24,915 bases of DNA from an uncultured Bacillaceae bacterium (GCA_945639745.1 CALZEK010000002.1:1-24915); one strand, 5' to 3'; counted from the first letter of the stretch, positions 1-8,419 are shown. The notes: generated from the letters alone by a model not told the origin. Numbers and translations are program-made.

Positions 1-2037
1 GTAATTTAGTTCTAATAGTCTTTGATTTGATTTATCTGGCTTATCTTCTCTAAAGAACCGCATAATTTCTCCAATAATACGATTAGTTGATAGTTCTGTC
101 ATACTTGAAACAGATTGTAATGCAAGGTTTTCTGTTTGCTTATCCATTTTAAAATCAAATCGTGTTTCAAAGCGTATCCCACGTAAAATACGTGTTGGAT
201 CTTCGACAAAACTTAAATTATGCAAGATTTTTACTCTTTTTTCTCTCAAGTCAAGTTGACCTTTAAATGGATCTATTAGCTTTCCAAAATCGTCTTCATT
301 TAAATAAATCGCCATCGCATTAATTGTAAAATCTCGACGGTATAAATCTTCTTTTAAGGTTGAGGTTTCAACATCTGGTAAAGCTGCTGGATGTTCATAA
401 TATTCTAAGCGTGACGATGTAATATCAATTTCGATTCCTGATGGATGTGTCCAAGTTGCTGTTTTAAAACTTTCATGATAGATCACTTCGCCACCATAAT
501 CGTCGTATAGTTTCTTAGCAAATACCATACCATTTCCTTCAACAACTAAATCGACATCATCATTTGGTTGTTTTAATAAAATATCTCTAACAATGCCACC
601 AATTAAATAAACTGGTAAATTTATTTCTTTAGCACTACGACTTATTTTTTTTAATAAGTGATATATCTCCTCAGGTAATTGCTCTGCCATATCCGTTTGT
701 AAATTTGTTTTTAAATTTAAACGTTTTGTTTTTTCAAGCTTATTTTTTAATTGCTTGTTATGCATCATTTCAATAATGTTTGTTCTGGAGACAATTCCTA
801 TTAATTGATTGTCTTCAACGACTGGAATACGCCCAATATTACGATCGATAATCAATTGTTGAATTTCTTCTTCTGTTGTCTCTGGATTAATTGAAACAAC
901 TTGCGTGCTCATATAAGCTTTAACTGGCGCATGACCTAAACCATGATGGGTTGCTTTTTCCAAATCACGACGTGTAAGAATCCCTAACAACTTACCTTCT
1001 TTAACAACCGGAAAACCACTGTGTCCATAACGAAACATTAGATGACCTGCTTCATCAATCGTCGTTTCTGGTAAAATTGTTTTAACAGGCTCCGTCATCA
1101 TATCACGTGCTGTAATTGCTGGCATTAGCATTGAAGCAAGACCTTTTTCAACATCTTTAACAATTTCTTGATAGTTACCATTTTTTATTGACGCTGACCC
1201 TGCTTGTTGGTGACCACCACCGCCCCACCTAGTTAAAAGCGGAATTAAATTAACACGCTCAGAATGTGCGCGTCCAATAATATAGATTCGATTTTTCATT
1301 CGAACAACGATCAATGTTGCATCAGCATCGGTAATTTCACTGAGTTTTTCAACAAGTGTTGCTAATCCTTTTGTATACTTATCTGCTTGATAAGTACTTA
1401 CGACAATTTGTAAGCCGTCTAGATAGTGCGATGTTGAGTTTTGAAACAAATGATTTAATATCTCTTGTTGTTCTGGATGTAATATTTCATCTGAAAAACG
1501 ATTAATAATTTCTAAATCCATTCCTTTTAGCATTAAATAACTTGCTGCTTCAAGGTCACGTGCAGTTGTATTATTGTTTGTAAATGCATTTGTATCTGTA
1601 TAAATACCTAATCCAAACAATGTCGCTTCGAATGGTGATATCGTTAATTTTCTTTCTTTAATTTCTTCAATTAAAAGCGTGACTGCTGCTCCGACAGGTT
1701 CAATTTTACCTGTGTATTCTGTCACATCATCTGCTGCTTTAAGGTGATGATCATAAATAATCACTTTTAGTTTTTCATGGTTTAATTCATTTTTATAATC
1801 GCTCACACGGGCTAAGGACGCTTCATCCACCATGATTAGCTCTGTCACTTCTTGAAAATTAATTTGACTATCTTGAATTAAATTTAATTTTTCACGATAA
1901 ATTGTTAAGAATTGACTGACCGTTACATTTTGTTTATCTGAAATAACAACTTGTGCATTGGGATACAATTTTTGTGCTGCAATCATTGAAGCTAATGCAT
2001 CAAAATCTGTATTAATATGAGATATAATAATTTGCAC
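1..2037 (-). CDS. DHH-CBS-tRNA nucleotidyltransferase/poly(A) polymerase fusion (3' end beyond window)
   Basis: The reading frame is open for all 679 codons from the GTG at 2037 to the window edge, so the C-terminus is missing. Domains in order: an N-terminal DHH phosphoesterase half (HINTDFDA near residue 7, VDEAS, then DHH at 96-98); a DHHA1 half with RWGGGGHQQAG (His276); a CBS pair at about 305-420; then a class II nucleotidyltransferase head with GGIVRDILL near 478, the metal-binding DVD near 494, RRDFTINAMA near 567 and EDPTRILRGIRF after it. This is the long archaeal/Aquifex/Geobacter-type architecture linked to A-adding or CCA-adding enzymes or poly(A) polymerases. Which activity applies cannot be read here. 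GTG is chosen because AGGAGG (2045-2050) lies 7 bases upstream; the overlapping ATG at 2039 is out of frame and soon stops. Confidence 0.93.
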   Translation of the reverse strand, partial: MQIIISHINTDFDALASMIAAQKLYPNAQVVISDKQNVTVSQFLTIYREKLNLIQDSQINFQEVTELIMVDEASLARVSDYKNELNHEKLKVIIYDHHLKAADDVTEYTGKIEPVGAAVTLLIEEIKERKLTISPFEATLFGLGIYTDTNAFTNNNTTARDLEAASYLMLKGMDLEIINRFSDEILHPEQQEILNHLFQNSTSHYLDGLQIVVSTYQADKYTKGLATLVEKLSEITDADATLIVVRMKNRIYIIGRAHSERVNLIPLLTRWGGGGHQQAGSASIKNGNYQEIVKDVEKGLASMLMPAITARDMMTEPVKTILPETTIDEAGHLMFRYGHSGFPVVKEGKLLGILTRRDLEKATHHGLGHAPVKAYMSTQVVSINPETTEEEIQQLIIDRNIGRIPVVEDNQLIGIVSRTNIIEMMHNKQLKNKLEKTKRLNLKTNLQTDMAEQLPEEIYHLLKKISRSAKEINLPVYLIGGIVRDILLKQPNDDVDLVVEGNGMVFAKKLYDDYGGEVIYHESFKTATWTHPSGIEIDITSSRLEYYEHPAALPDVETSTLKEDLYRRDFTINAMAIYLNEDDFGKLIDPFKGQLDLREKRVKILHNLSFVEDPTRILRGIRFETRFDFKMDKQTENLALQSVSSMTELSTNRIIGEIMRFFREDKPDKSNQRLLELNY

Positions 2038-2157
2038 ATTTATTCCTCCTAGCATTAAATATCTCTTCTTATCATACACCATTCTTTTATTTAGAGCTTT
2101 AAAAAAAGTTTATCTTCAATCAACCTATCAAACTCACTTTATTAATAGATAAGCATT

Positions 2158-2166
2158 TGTTATACT
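2158..2166 (+). promoter_or_regulatory. Extended -10 promoter of the DUF3891 gene
   Basis: TGTTATACT is an extended -10 element (TG, one base, TATACT at 2161-2166). No convincing -35 box lies 17 bases upstream. The predicted start near 2173 leaves a leader of about 20 bases carrying the AAAGAAAGGG ribosome binding site. Confidence 0.45.
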
Positions 2167-2192
2167 TTATTTAAAGAAAGGGTGCATTTAAT

Positions 2193-2960
2193 ATGATTAT
2201 TCGTGAACAGAAAGAATCATTTATTATGATTGAACAACATCACCATGCACACATTTCTAAAGAAATCATAGCACATTGGAAAGATCATTTTTTAAAGAAC
2301 GATAAGATGATAAATTCTGTTTTATACGCTATACAAATGCATGATTACGGTTGGAATTTCTTTGATAAACAACCTTTTTGGAATGATAAAATAAATAAAC
2401 CTTATTCTTTTATCGATTTTCCAATTGTTCCTAAAACAGTTCTTTATACTGAAGGCGTCAATAAAGTAGAAGAAAAAGATCCTTATGCAGCTGCTTTATG
2501 CAGTGCTCATTATATTAACTTCATGAAGAACGATGAAACTGATGAAGTGATTTTTTATTTAAATCATGAACGAAATAGAATTAAGCGCATTTTAAAACAT
2601 TACCCACATATTACGTCTGAGATTTTTGATGATCATTTATCGCTATTAAAATTTGCCGATAATATTTCTTTATTCATTTGTTTAAACGAACCAGGTACGA
2701 GTAAGGATAATCACCATTACTTTTTCAAAAATGGGATTCCAATTTCTATTCAAATGATTAAAACAAATCTGATTGATGCTAAATGGATAAGTAAAGATAC
2801 GGTTGCTTTAATAGGCTTACCACAAGTCCCTTCATTTTCTGTTTTATTAAAACAAAAAAGACTCACTAAACAGGAGATTTTTAAAAAAGGATTAGTTGAT
2901 CTTTATCAAACTACATCAGATGAACACTTGATTCTTAATTTTATCACGCAAGAAAATTAA
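2193..2960 (+). CDS. DUF3891 family protein
   Basis: The 255-residue protein begins MIIREQKESFIMIEQHHHAH, which matches the start typical of DUF3891 proteins, a family of unknown function. A His-rich cluster at residues 15-19 is followed by MHDYGW near residue 50. The spacing of these histidines and the HD pair resembles an HD-type metal-binding site, but that is inference. No signal peptide or membrane segment is seen, so it is probably cytoplasmic. AAAGGG at 2177-2182 lies 10 bases before the ATG. It stands alone between a divergent gene and a convergent operon, with a bidirectional terminator after it. Confidence 0.85.
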   Translation: MIIREQKESFIMIEQHHHAHISKEIIAHWKDHFLKNDKMINSVLYAIQMHDYGWNFFDKQPFWNDKINKPYSFIDFPIVPKTVLYTEGVNKVEEKDPYAAALCSAHYINFMKNDETDEVIFYLNHERNRIKRILKHYPHITSEIFDDHLSLLKFADNISLFICLNEPGTSKDNHHYFFKNGIPISIQMIKTNLIDAKWISKDTVALIGLPQVPSFSVLLKQKRLTKQEIFKKGLVDLYQTTSDEHLILNFITQEN

Positions 2961-2972
2961 ATAAATATAAAT

Positions 2973-3014
2973 AATAAACCACCTAAAGACCTGAGTATCT
3001 TTAGGTAGTTTATT
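2973..3014. terminator. Bidirectional terminator between DUF3891 gene and flavin monooxygenase operon
   Basis: A 17-base-pair stem with one mismatch (2973-2989 with 2998-3014, loop 2990-2997) has a T-run on one side and an A-run on the other, so it can end transcription from both converging units. Confidence 0.85.
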
Positions 3015-4022
3015 TTAATGCTTTAAGTTAAATGCTTCTGCTAATAATTCATAAGACTTATGACGTGAGGGTTTATCTGTAATCATATTAGCAATAATCA
3101 ATTCATCTATTTCTGCTTCTTTTTGATAGTGTAAAATTTGTGCTTTTACACCTTCAGGATTACCGATAATAAACTTATCTTTATTTTCTTTCCGAGCCTG
3201 TTTTTCTTCATCTGTATAGACATGTTCACGCGCTTCTTTTAGCGTAGGAGGGGGTAATTTGTATTGTCCTGTCATCCACCTTACCCATTGTAATTCTGCA
3301 GGATGGGCTAGCTCTTTTGCTTCTTCGTCTGTTTTAGCACAAACCACAATCATTGCAAGCATACTATAGGGCTTATTTAAATATTTAGATGGCTTAAAGT
3401 TTTTTCGGTAAGCTTTTAACATCGGCACAGCGATACTTGGATTGATTTGACCAGCAAAAGCAAAGCCTAAACCTAATTGTGAAGCAATGCTCATCCCACC
3501 ATCACTTGAGCCTAACATAAATATATCCGGTCTTAATGATTTACTTGCTGATGGTTTAATTTTATGATACGGATGATCTTCAGGAAAATCTTGATCAAAA
3601 AATGCTAAAATTTGCATCAGTTGACTCATAATCATCTCTCCAGTTAAAGGTTCATTATTATTTCTTAACACAGCATTTGTCAAACCATCTGTACCTGATG
3701 CTCGACCCATTCCTAAATCAATTCTTCCAGGATGAAGTGCTTCAAGTAGCGAGAAGTTTTCAACTACTTTTAAAGGACTATGGTTTGGTATCATAATACC
3801 ACCAGATCCAATTCGGATATTTTTTGTAAGTGCAGCAGCATGTGCTGCTAAGATATCTGGAGAAGTACTCATTTGATAGGCTGTATTATGATGTTCTGCA
3901 AACCAATATCTGGTATACCCTAATTTGTCAGCTAATTGAACAAGTTCTGTTGAATTTCTTAATGTCTCTTCGGGCGTTTCATTATTATAAATTGTAGCTA
4001 AATCTAAAATTGATAATTTCAT
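3015..4022 (-). CDS. LLM class flavin-dependent oxidoreductase (bacterial luciferase-like, MsnO8 type)
   Basis: The 335-residue protein has the luciferase-like fold signature: LSILDLATI at the start, WFAEHHN near residue 40, IRIGSGGIMIPNHSPLKVVENF near 70-92, and HPGRIDLGMGRASGTDG near 97-113. These match reduced-flavin (FMNH2) monooxygenases of the LLM family; the substrate is unknown. Two start codons lie in tandem at 4025 and 4022. The second is preferred because AAGGA at 4030-4034 is 7 bases from it and only 4 from the first. It is the last gene of a three-gene operon, about 20 bases behind the hemerythrin gene, and ends in the bidirectional terminator. Confidence 0.9.
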   Translation of the reverse strand: MKLSILDLATIYNNETPEETLRNSTELVQLADKLGYTRYWFAEHHNTAYQMSTSPDILAAHAAALTKNIRIGSGGIMIPNHSPLKVVENFSLLEALHPGRIDLGMGRASGTDGLTNAVLRNNNEPLTGEMIMSQLMQILAFFDQDFPEDHPYHKIKPSASKSLRPDIFMLGSSDGGMSIASQLGLGFAFAGQINPSIAVPMLKAYRKNFKPSKYLNKPYSMLAMIVVCAKTDEEAKELAHPAELQWVRWMTGQYKLPPPTLKEAREHVYTDEEKQARKENKDKFIIGNPEGVKAQILHYQKEAEIDELIIANMITDKPSRHKSYELLAEAFNLKH

Positions 4023-4045
4023 CATGATTTCCTTTCTTTAAAATC

Positions 4046-4507
4046 TTATTCATCATGTTCATGTAAATAGGGGGCTAGACGTTTTAGTTCCGCTTCTGGC
4101 AATGCTTTTTCAATCATTGGAAAAATGATTCGTTCTTCTTTTCTAATATGGGCTCGCAGAAGTTCACCTAACTCTCTGACTTCGGAGATAGTTAATTCAT
4201 TAGCAAACAAAGACTGCATGCCACTCCTGATTAAAACATGCTCTAACAGCATCTCAATAATCTCCTGTTTATCTAGCTTAGCATATTTTGCATAAGCAGG
4301 AAGGACAATTTCTTCTTCTTCACGAAAATGTGCTTCCCCACCTCGATGCCAAAAATCTGAAGTTTCTTCGATAATTTCAGCAAAGCTAAGTTTGCTTTCT
4401 TCCGTTTTCGCTCTTGATAATTTAAGGCCAATATGTAAGCCTAACATGTGGTGACGTGATAATGGCTTGAGTGCTTCATGTCGTTTAATGCCTTTTCTTT
4501 TAGACAT
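4046..4507 (-). CDS. Hemerythrin/HHE domain protein
   Basis: The 153-residue protein is all-helical and shows the hemerythrin-like metal ligand pattern: HH at 19-20, HxxxE at 60-64, His90, and HxxxE at 120-124. Two HxxxE motifs plus two more histidines fit a non-haem di-iron site that binds O2, NO or iron. The protein lacks other domains, so it could be a sensor, a reservoir or a repair factor. An AGAGGTG ribosome binding site is 8 bases upstream. It sits 18 bases after the hydroxyacid dehydrogenase gene and 20 or so before the flavin monooxygenase gene, so the three are probably one transcript. Confidence 0.87.
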   Translation of the reverse strand: MSKRKGIKRHEALKPLSRHHMLGLHIGLKLSRAKTEESKLSFAEIIEETSDFWHRGGEAHFREEEEIVLPAYAKYAKLDKQEIIEMLLEHVLIRSGMQSLFANELTISEVRELGELLRAHIRKEERIIFPMIEKALPEAELKRLAPYLHEHDE

Positions 4508-4525
4508 TATTTTTCACCTCTTTAT

Positions 4526-5479
4526 TTAATTTACCTGACAAAGTGATTTTCCACCTTTTAAGACACGATCCACTTCTTCTGAAATTAACATAGCCGTTCG
4601 CGATTGCGCTTCAACAGTAAGTCCTGCAATATGCGGAGACAAGATGATATCTTTAGATTTTGCTAGGGGTGAATCTTTTTCGATTGGTTCTTTTTCTAAA
4701 ACATCTAAATAAGCACCCGCAATTTCTTTGTTTTTCACCGCCTCTACAACATCCGCTTCATTTATAATGCCACCACGTGCAGAATTAATCACATAAGCAC
4801 TTGGTTTCATTAATTTAAATGCTGAAAGATCTAATAAATGTTTTGTTGATTGCGTGAATGGAACATGGACAGAAACAAAGTCAGAGGCTTTTAAAACTTC
4901 TGTAACTGTTGCAACTTGTTTAATACCCGTTTCTTGGACAACATGATCAAAAGGGGCGACAAATGGATCATAACCAATCACGTCCATTCCAAATACTTTT
5001 GCACGTTTAGCAACGCGGTGTGATATTTCACCCATTCCAATTAATCCAAGAACTCGGTTGTTCAATTCAATGCCTGTGAATTGTTTACGATTCCAATTTC
5101 CCTTTCTAACATCCTCATTTGCTAATCGTAATGGACGAGATGCGTCTAACATTGCAGCTATTACATATTCAGCAACAGATGTTGCATTAGCATTTCGTGC
5201 AGAAATAACAGGTATCTGACGTTCTTTTGCACCCGTTAAATCAATGTTATCGAGGCCTACGCCTAATCGTCCTATCACTTGAGTATTTTTAGCAGCATTT
5301 AAAAATTCAGTATCAACTTTTGTTTCATTTCTAACAATCACAGCATCATAATTAGGTAGTAATTTAATTAGTTCTTCACGTTTTCTTGATAATTCCATGT
5401 CATAATCTACTTGGTAGCCTTTATCTTTTAAATCTTTAATACCATCTTCCCACATTAATTCAGTGACCAATATCTTCAT
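4526..5479 (-). CDS. D-2-hydroxyacid dehydrogenase, NAD-dependent (SerA-like)
   Basis: The 317-residue protein has the complete catalytic triad of the D-2-hydroxyacid dehydrogenase family: Arg235 in NSARGGIINEADV, Glu264 in EKEPIEKDSPL and His283 in SPHIAGLTVEA. The Rossmann motif is GLIGMGEISHRV (145-156), with Asp171 at the end of the second strand pointing to NAD rather than NADP. There is no C-terminal ACT or ASB regulatory domain, so it is a short form; the substrate could be 3-phosphoglycerate or another 2-keto/2-hydroxy acid. AAGGAG (5489-5494) lies 9 bases before the ATG. It is the first gene of the operon with hemerythrin and flavin monooxygenase. Confidence 0.92.
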   Translation of the reverse strand: MKILVTELMWEDGIKDLKDKGYQVDYDMELSRKREELIKLLPNYDAVIVRNETKVDTEFLNAAKNTQVIGRLGVGLDNIDLTGAKERQIPVISARNANATSVAEYVIAAMLDASRPLRLANEDVRKGNWNRKQFTGIELNNRVLGLIGMGEISHRVAKRAKVFGMDVIGYDPFVAPFDHVVQETGIKQVATVTEVLKASDFVSVHVPFTQSTKHLLDLSAFKLMKPSAYVINSARGGIINEADVVEAVKNKEIAGAYLDVLEKEPIEKDSPLAKSKDIILSPHIAGLTVEAQSRTAMLISEEVDRVLKGGKSLCQVN

Positions 5480-5568
5480 ATTAACTCGCTCCTTTTAAAA
5501 TAATTACCAACTTTGTATTCGCTTACATTTTAATTAAATGTTGAATGTCGACAATGATTCTTTATATT

Positions 5569-5596
5569 ATTTTAACATAGTCTGAATAAACAACAA
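5569..5596 (-). promoter_or_regulatory. Sigma-A promoter of the hydroxyacid dehydrogenase operon
   Basis: On the minus strand TTGTTG (5591-5596) and TAAAAT (5569-5574) are 16 bases apart, and TG precedes the -10 box (TGTTAAAAT), giving an extended -10. Another weaker candidate (TTGTCG, 16 bases, TAAAAT) lies closer to the gene. Confidence 0.45.
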
Positions 5597-5622
5597 CTCT
5601 TTATTTATCCTTTATCAGATTG

Positions 5623-5651
5623 TTGAGTCAGTTACTCATGAATGATATGAT
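5623..5651 (+). promoter_or_regulatory. Sigma-A promoter of the acetyltransferase gene, with overlapping inverted repeat
   Basis: TTGAGT (5623-5628) and TATGAT (5646-5651) are separated by exactly 17 bases. A short inverted repeat TGAGT-CAGTT-ACTCA (5624-5638) overlaps the -35 box and could be an operator, although its arms are only 5 bases. Confidence 0.6.
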
Positions 5652-5706
5652 TTATTTATCTTTTAACAATTGATCTGACAAGATTAAATCAAGGAGTGTT
5701 TTGGGG

Positions 5707-6150
5707 ATGATTTGGACTTTGAAAAAATTTCATGAGTTATCTGTTTCTGAACTTTACAATATTCTTAAAGCAAGAGTTGATATTTTTGTCGTTGAACAAA
5801 CATGTGCTTATCCAGAAATAGATGATTATGATCAGCAAGCCATGCATTTATGCTTGAAAAATAATGAGAACTTAATCGCTTATGTGCGGATTTTACCAAA
5901 ACATACTAAATATACCGAAGTTTCAATTGGCCGAGTTCTTGTAGTAAAAGACTATCGTTCTAAGGGTTATGCAAGTAAAATTATGCAAAAAGCCATTCAT
6001 TATATTACAAATGAATGGCTAGAGCAGACCATAAAAATTCAAGCTCAACATCATTTAAAGCAATTTTATTCATCTTTAGGATTTAAACAAGTTTCTGATG
6101 TTTACCTAGAAGATGACATTCCACATATTGATATGATTTTAACAAAATAA
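5707..6150 (+). CDS. GNAT family N-acetyltransferase (ElaA-like)
   Basis: The 147-residue protein resembles the ElaA family: an N-terminal LYNILKARVDIFVVEQTCAY, then PEIDDYDQQAMHL, and the acetyl-CoA-binding segment IGRVLVVKDYRSKGYASKIM (R/Q-x-x-G-x-A pattern) near residues 77-97. It should transfer an acetyl group from acetyl-CoA to an amine; the acceptor is unknown. The ATG at 5707 is chosen over the upstream in-frame TTG at 5701 because AAGGAG (5692-5697) lies 9 bases from the ATG but only 3 from the TTG. It is monocistronic, with its own promoter and terminator. Confidence 0.9.
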   Translation: MIWTLKKFHELSVSELYNILKARVDIFVVEQTCAYPEIDDYDQQAMHLCLKNNENLIAYVRILPKHTKYTEVSIGRVLVVKDYRSKGYASKIMQKAIHYITNEWLEQTIKIQAQHHLKQFYSSLGFKQVSDVYLEDDIPHIDMILTK

Positions 6151-6188
6151 ATAGTTATCAAACTTTTTTAGTTTGGTAACTATTTTTT
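6151..6188 (+). terminator. Rho-independent terminator of the acetyltransferase gene
   Basis: A 14-base-pair stem (6151-6164 with 6170-6183, one G-T pair, loop of five T) begins right after the stop codon and runs into a T-tract. Confidence 0.88.
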
Positions 6189-6331
6189 AGCCAATCGTAT
6201 AATTCTGTTAATTGTTTAGATTCTTTGTCACTAGAATGCTTGATTTCATTTAATTGGCGATAGTAGTTACTTAATTTTGATAACTTGATATCCTCCCCGT
6301 ATAATAATAAGTAGCTTTTAACTTTGTAATG
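6158..6331 (-). pseudogene. Possible small or decayed protein gene without a start codon
   Basis: The minus strand is open for 57 codons and reads like real protein: KSYLLLYGEDIKLSKLS followed by NYYRQLNEIKHSSDKESKQ and LTELYDWLKNSYQTKKV. The composition is amphipathic and Lys/Glu-rich. No ATG, GTG or TTG occurs in the frame. An out-of-frame ATG at 6335 would join it if one A of the AAA run at about 6323-6325 were removed (M-T-L-Q-V-K-S-Y), but it lacks a ribosome binding site. Its 3' end overlaps the acetyltransferase terminator, and the MMPL promoter lies inside it. I do not recognise the family. It may be a remnant of a small gene or chance. Confidence 0.3.
6277..6305 (+). promoter_or_regulatory. 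Sigma-A promoter of the MMPL operon
   Basis: TTGATA (6277-6282) and a perfect TATAAT (6300-6305) are separated by 17 bases. The predicted start near 6312 leaves a leader of about 50-60 bases that contains the GAGAGGGTG ribosome binding site (6342-6350). Confidence 0.75.
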
Positions 6332-6375
6332 TCATTTGTTTGAGAGGGTGAAGATTCATCAATTTTATAACACGA

Positions 6376-8415
6376 ATGTTAAAACATAAAAAAATGATCG
6401 TAATTGTATTTTCAATTTTAGCTGTTATTGGTGGTATTGCTCAATTTGGCGTTTCTGTCAATTATAATATGACAGATTATTTGCCTGCTAATGCCCCTTC
6501 TACAGTCGCGATTGATGTTATGGACGAAGAATTTTCTGGAAATATCGCCAATACGCGCGTGATGATTAAAGATGTCAATATCCAAGAAGCTCTCCAGATG
6601 AAAAAACAATTATCAGAGGTAGATGGTATTTCTGGTGTTATGTGGCTTGACGATCTTGTTGATTTAAAGACGCCGCTTGAACTAGTTGATGAAGACATTC
6701 TTGATACATATTATAAAAATAATCATGCTTTATTTACCTTTGAAGTTGCAGAAGGAAAGGAAGTTCCAGTTACCGATGAAATTTATAACATAATCGGTGA
6801 AGAAAATGCGCTTGCTGGAGATGCACTTGATGTTGCACTTTCTCAAAAAGCAACGGGTCAAGAAACATTTAATGCAGCAGCAATTTTAGTCCCCATCATT
6901 ATTTTAATTTTATTACTTTCAACACGTTCATGGATTGAACCTGTCTTTTTCTTAATTGCAATTGGTATTTCAATTTTAATTAACTTAGGGACAAACTTAT
7001 TCGTTGGTGAAATTTCTTTTATTTCACAATCTGTTGCCCCAATTTTACAACTTGCTGTGTCGCTTGATTATGCCATATTTCTCTTACATCGATTTGATGA
7101 TTATAAGGACCGGATAGAAGATCCAACTGAAGCGATGACTTTAGCAATTAAACGCTCTTTCCCTGCTATTACAGCTAGTGCTGCAACCACGTTTTTTGGT
7201 TTTATGGCACTTACCTTTATGGACTTTGAAATTGGAGCAGATTTAGGGATTAATTTAGTTAAAGGGATTCTACTGAGCTTTATTAGTATTATGATTTTCT
7301 TACCAGCTCTAACATTATTATTATTCCCTTTGATTGAAAAAACACGTCATAAACAATGGGTTCCAAACAAATACAATATCGGGAAGCATTTAATCAAATT
7401 AAGAATTCCCGTCCTTATTTTAATCGCAATTATTCTCGTTCCAGCATTTATTGCTCAAAGTAAAACAAACTTTATTTATGGCATGGGTGATATTCCTGAA
7501 AATACACGAGCAGGCCAAGACACGATTCAAATTGACGAAGCATTTGATAAATTTACCCCACTTGTTTTACTCGTTCCTGAAGGTGATTTAGCACGTGAAG
7601 ATAAATTAACAAGTGAACTTGATAGATTACCTGAAATTAAAAGTATTATTTCTTACACAAGTGCTGTAGGCATAGCCATTCCACCTGAATATTTAGCTGA
7701 GTCTGCAAAAGATCAATTCTTTTCTGAAAATTATAGTCGAATTATTTTAAATGCTACGACTGACACAGAAGGTAAACAAGCTTTTGCATTTGTTGATAAA
7801 GTTAGAGAAATTACCGAAAAATATTATGGTGATACATTTCACGCAACAGGAGAGAGTGTAACTTTATCTGATATGAAAGTCATTGTTAAAAAAGATAATA
7901 CACTTGTTAATATTTTAACTGTTGTTGCAATCGGACTTGTGTTACTTATCACATTCAAATCTATTTCTATGCCGATTGTTTTACTCTTAACTATTCAAGC
8001 ATCTGTTTGGATAAATTTAGCTGTCCCATACTTTTCAAATGACCCACTTGTGTATATTGGTTATTTAATTATTAGTATCGTTCAATTAGCTGCAACAGTT
8101 GATTACGGTATTTTATTCTCAGAAAGTTATACAAACTTCCGTCAAGAGATGAGTGCTAAAGATGCGATTAAAAAAACGATTAATGAAAACATCTTTTCAA
8201 TAGCTGTTCCTGCATCGATTCTTTCAAGTGTTGGATTTATATTATGGTTTACTTCATCAGATCCAATTATTTCATCGATAGGTATTTTACTTGGACGCGG
8301 AACCTTACTTGCCTTTACACTTGTCGTCTTGTTATTACCAGCTTTGTTACTTGTCTTTGATCGTATCATCGAGAAAACAACTTGGAAACCTAATTTTTAT
8401 AAAAAAAGGAAGTGA
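6376..8415 (+). CDS. MMPL/RND-family membrane exporter
   Basis: The 679-residue protein has the twofold RND/MMPL layout: one N-terminal membrane segment (about 7-26), an extracellular loop (27-165), a block of membrane helices (about 166-320), a second single helix (343-360), a second loop (362-505) and a final block (about 512-662). Each half has the family's DY pair in a membrane helix: SLDYAIFLLHRF (Asp231-Tyr232) and TVDYGILFSESY (Asp576-Tyr577), expected to carry proton coupling. The substrate is unknown; relatives move lipids or drugs. No ribosome binding site precedes ATG 6376. GAGAGG lies 10 bases before an in-frame ATC at 6358, from which the protein would read (I/M)NFITRMLKHKK, so the true start may be non-canonical or lost. 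The stop is 4 bases before the next gene's TTG, so the two are coupled. Confidence 0.9.
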   Translation: MLKHKKMIVIVFSILAVIGGIAQFGVSVNYNMTDYLPANAPSTVAIDVMDEEFSGNIANTRVMIKDVNIQEALQMKKQLSEVDGISGVMWLDDLVDLKTPLELVDEDILDTYYKNNHALFTFEVAEGKEVPVTDEIYNIIGEENALAGDALDVALSQKATGQETFNAAAILVPIIILILLLSTRSWIEPVFFLIAIGISILINLGTNLFVGEISFISQSVAPILQLAVSLDYAIFLLHRFDDYKDRIEDPTEAMTLAIKRSFPAITASAATTFFGFMALTFMDFEIGADLGINLVKGILLSFISIMIFLPALTLLLFPLIEKTRHKQWVPNKYNIGKHLIKLRIPVLILIAIILVPAFIAQSKTNFIYGMGDIPENTRAGQDTIQIDEAFDKFTPLVLLVPEGDLAREDKLTSELDRLPEIKSIISYTSAVGIAIPPEYLAESAKDQFFSENYSRIILNATTDTEGKQAFAFVDKVREITEKYYGDTFHATGESVTLSDMKVIVKKDNTLVNILTVVAIGLVLLITFKSISMPIVLLLTIQASVWINLAVPYFSNDPLVYIGYLIISIVQLAATVDYGILFSESYTNFRQEMSAKDAIKKTINENIFSIAVPASILSSVGFILWFTSSDPIISSIGILLGRGTLLAFTLVVLLLPALLLVFDRIIEKTTWKPNFYKKRK

Positions 8416-8419
8416 TTAC

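Noticed and set aside
2037..2039. ATG overlapping the GTG start of the DHH-CBS fusion
   Set aside because: It opens a different frame that stops after about 15 codons.
6329..6343. Four-codon leader peptide (ATG TCA TTT GTT TGA) before MMPL
   Set aside because: No ribosome binding site and nothing suggesting attenuation; likely chance.
8291..8419. Upstream extension of the secreted heptad protein
   Set aside because: It overlaps the MMPL coding region; the signal peptide and ribosome binding site belong to TTG 8420.
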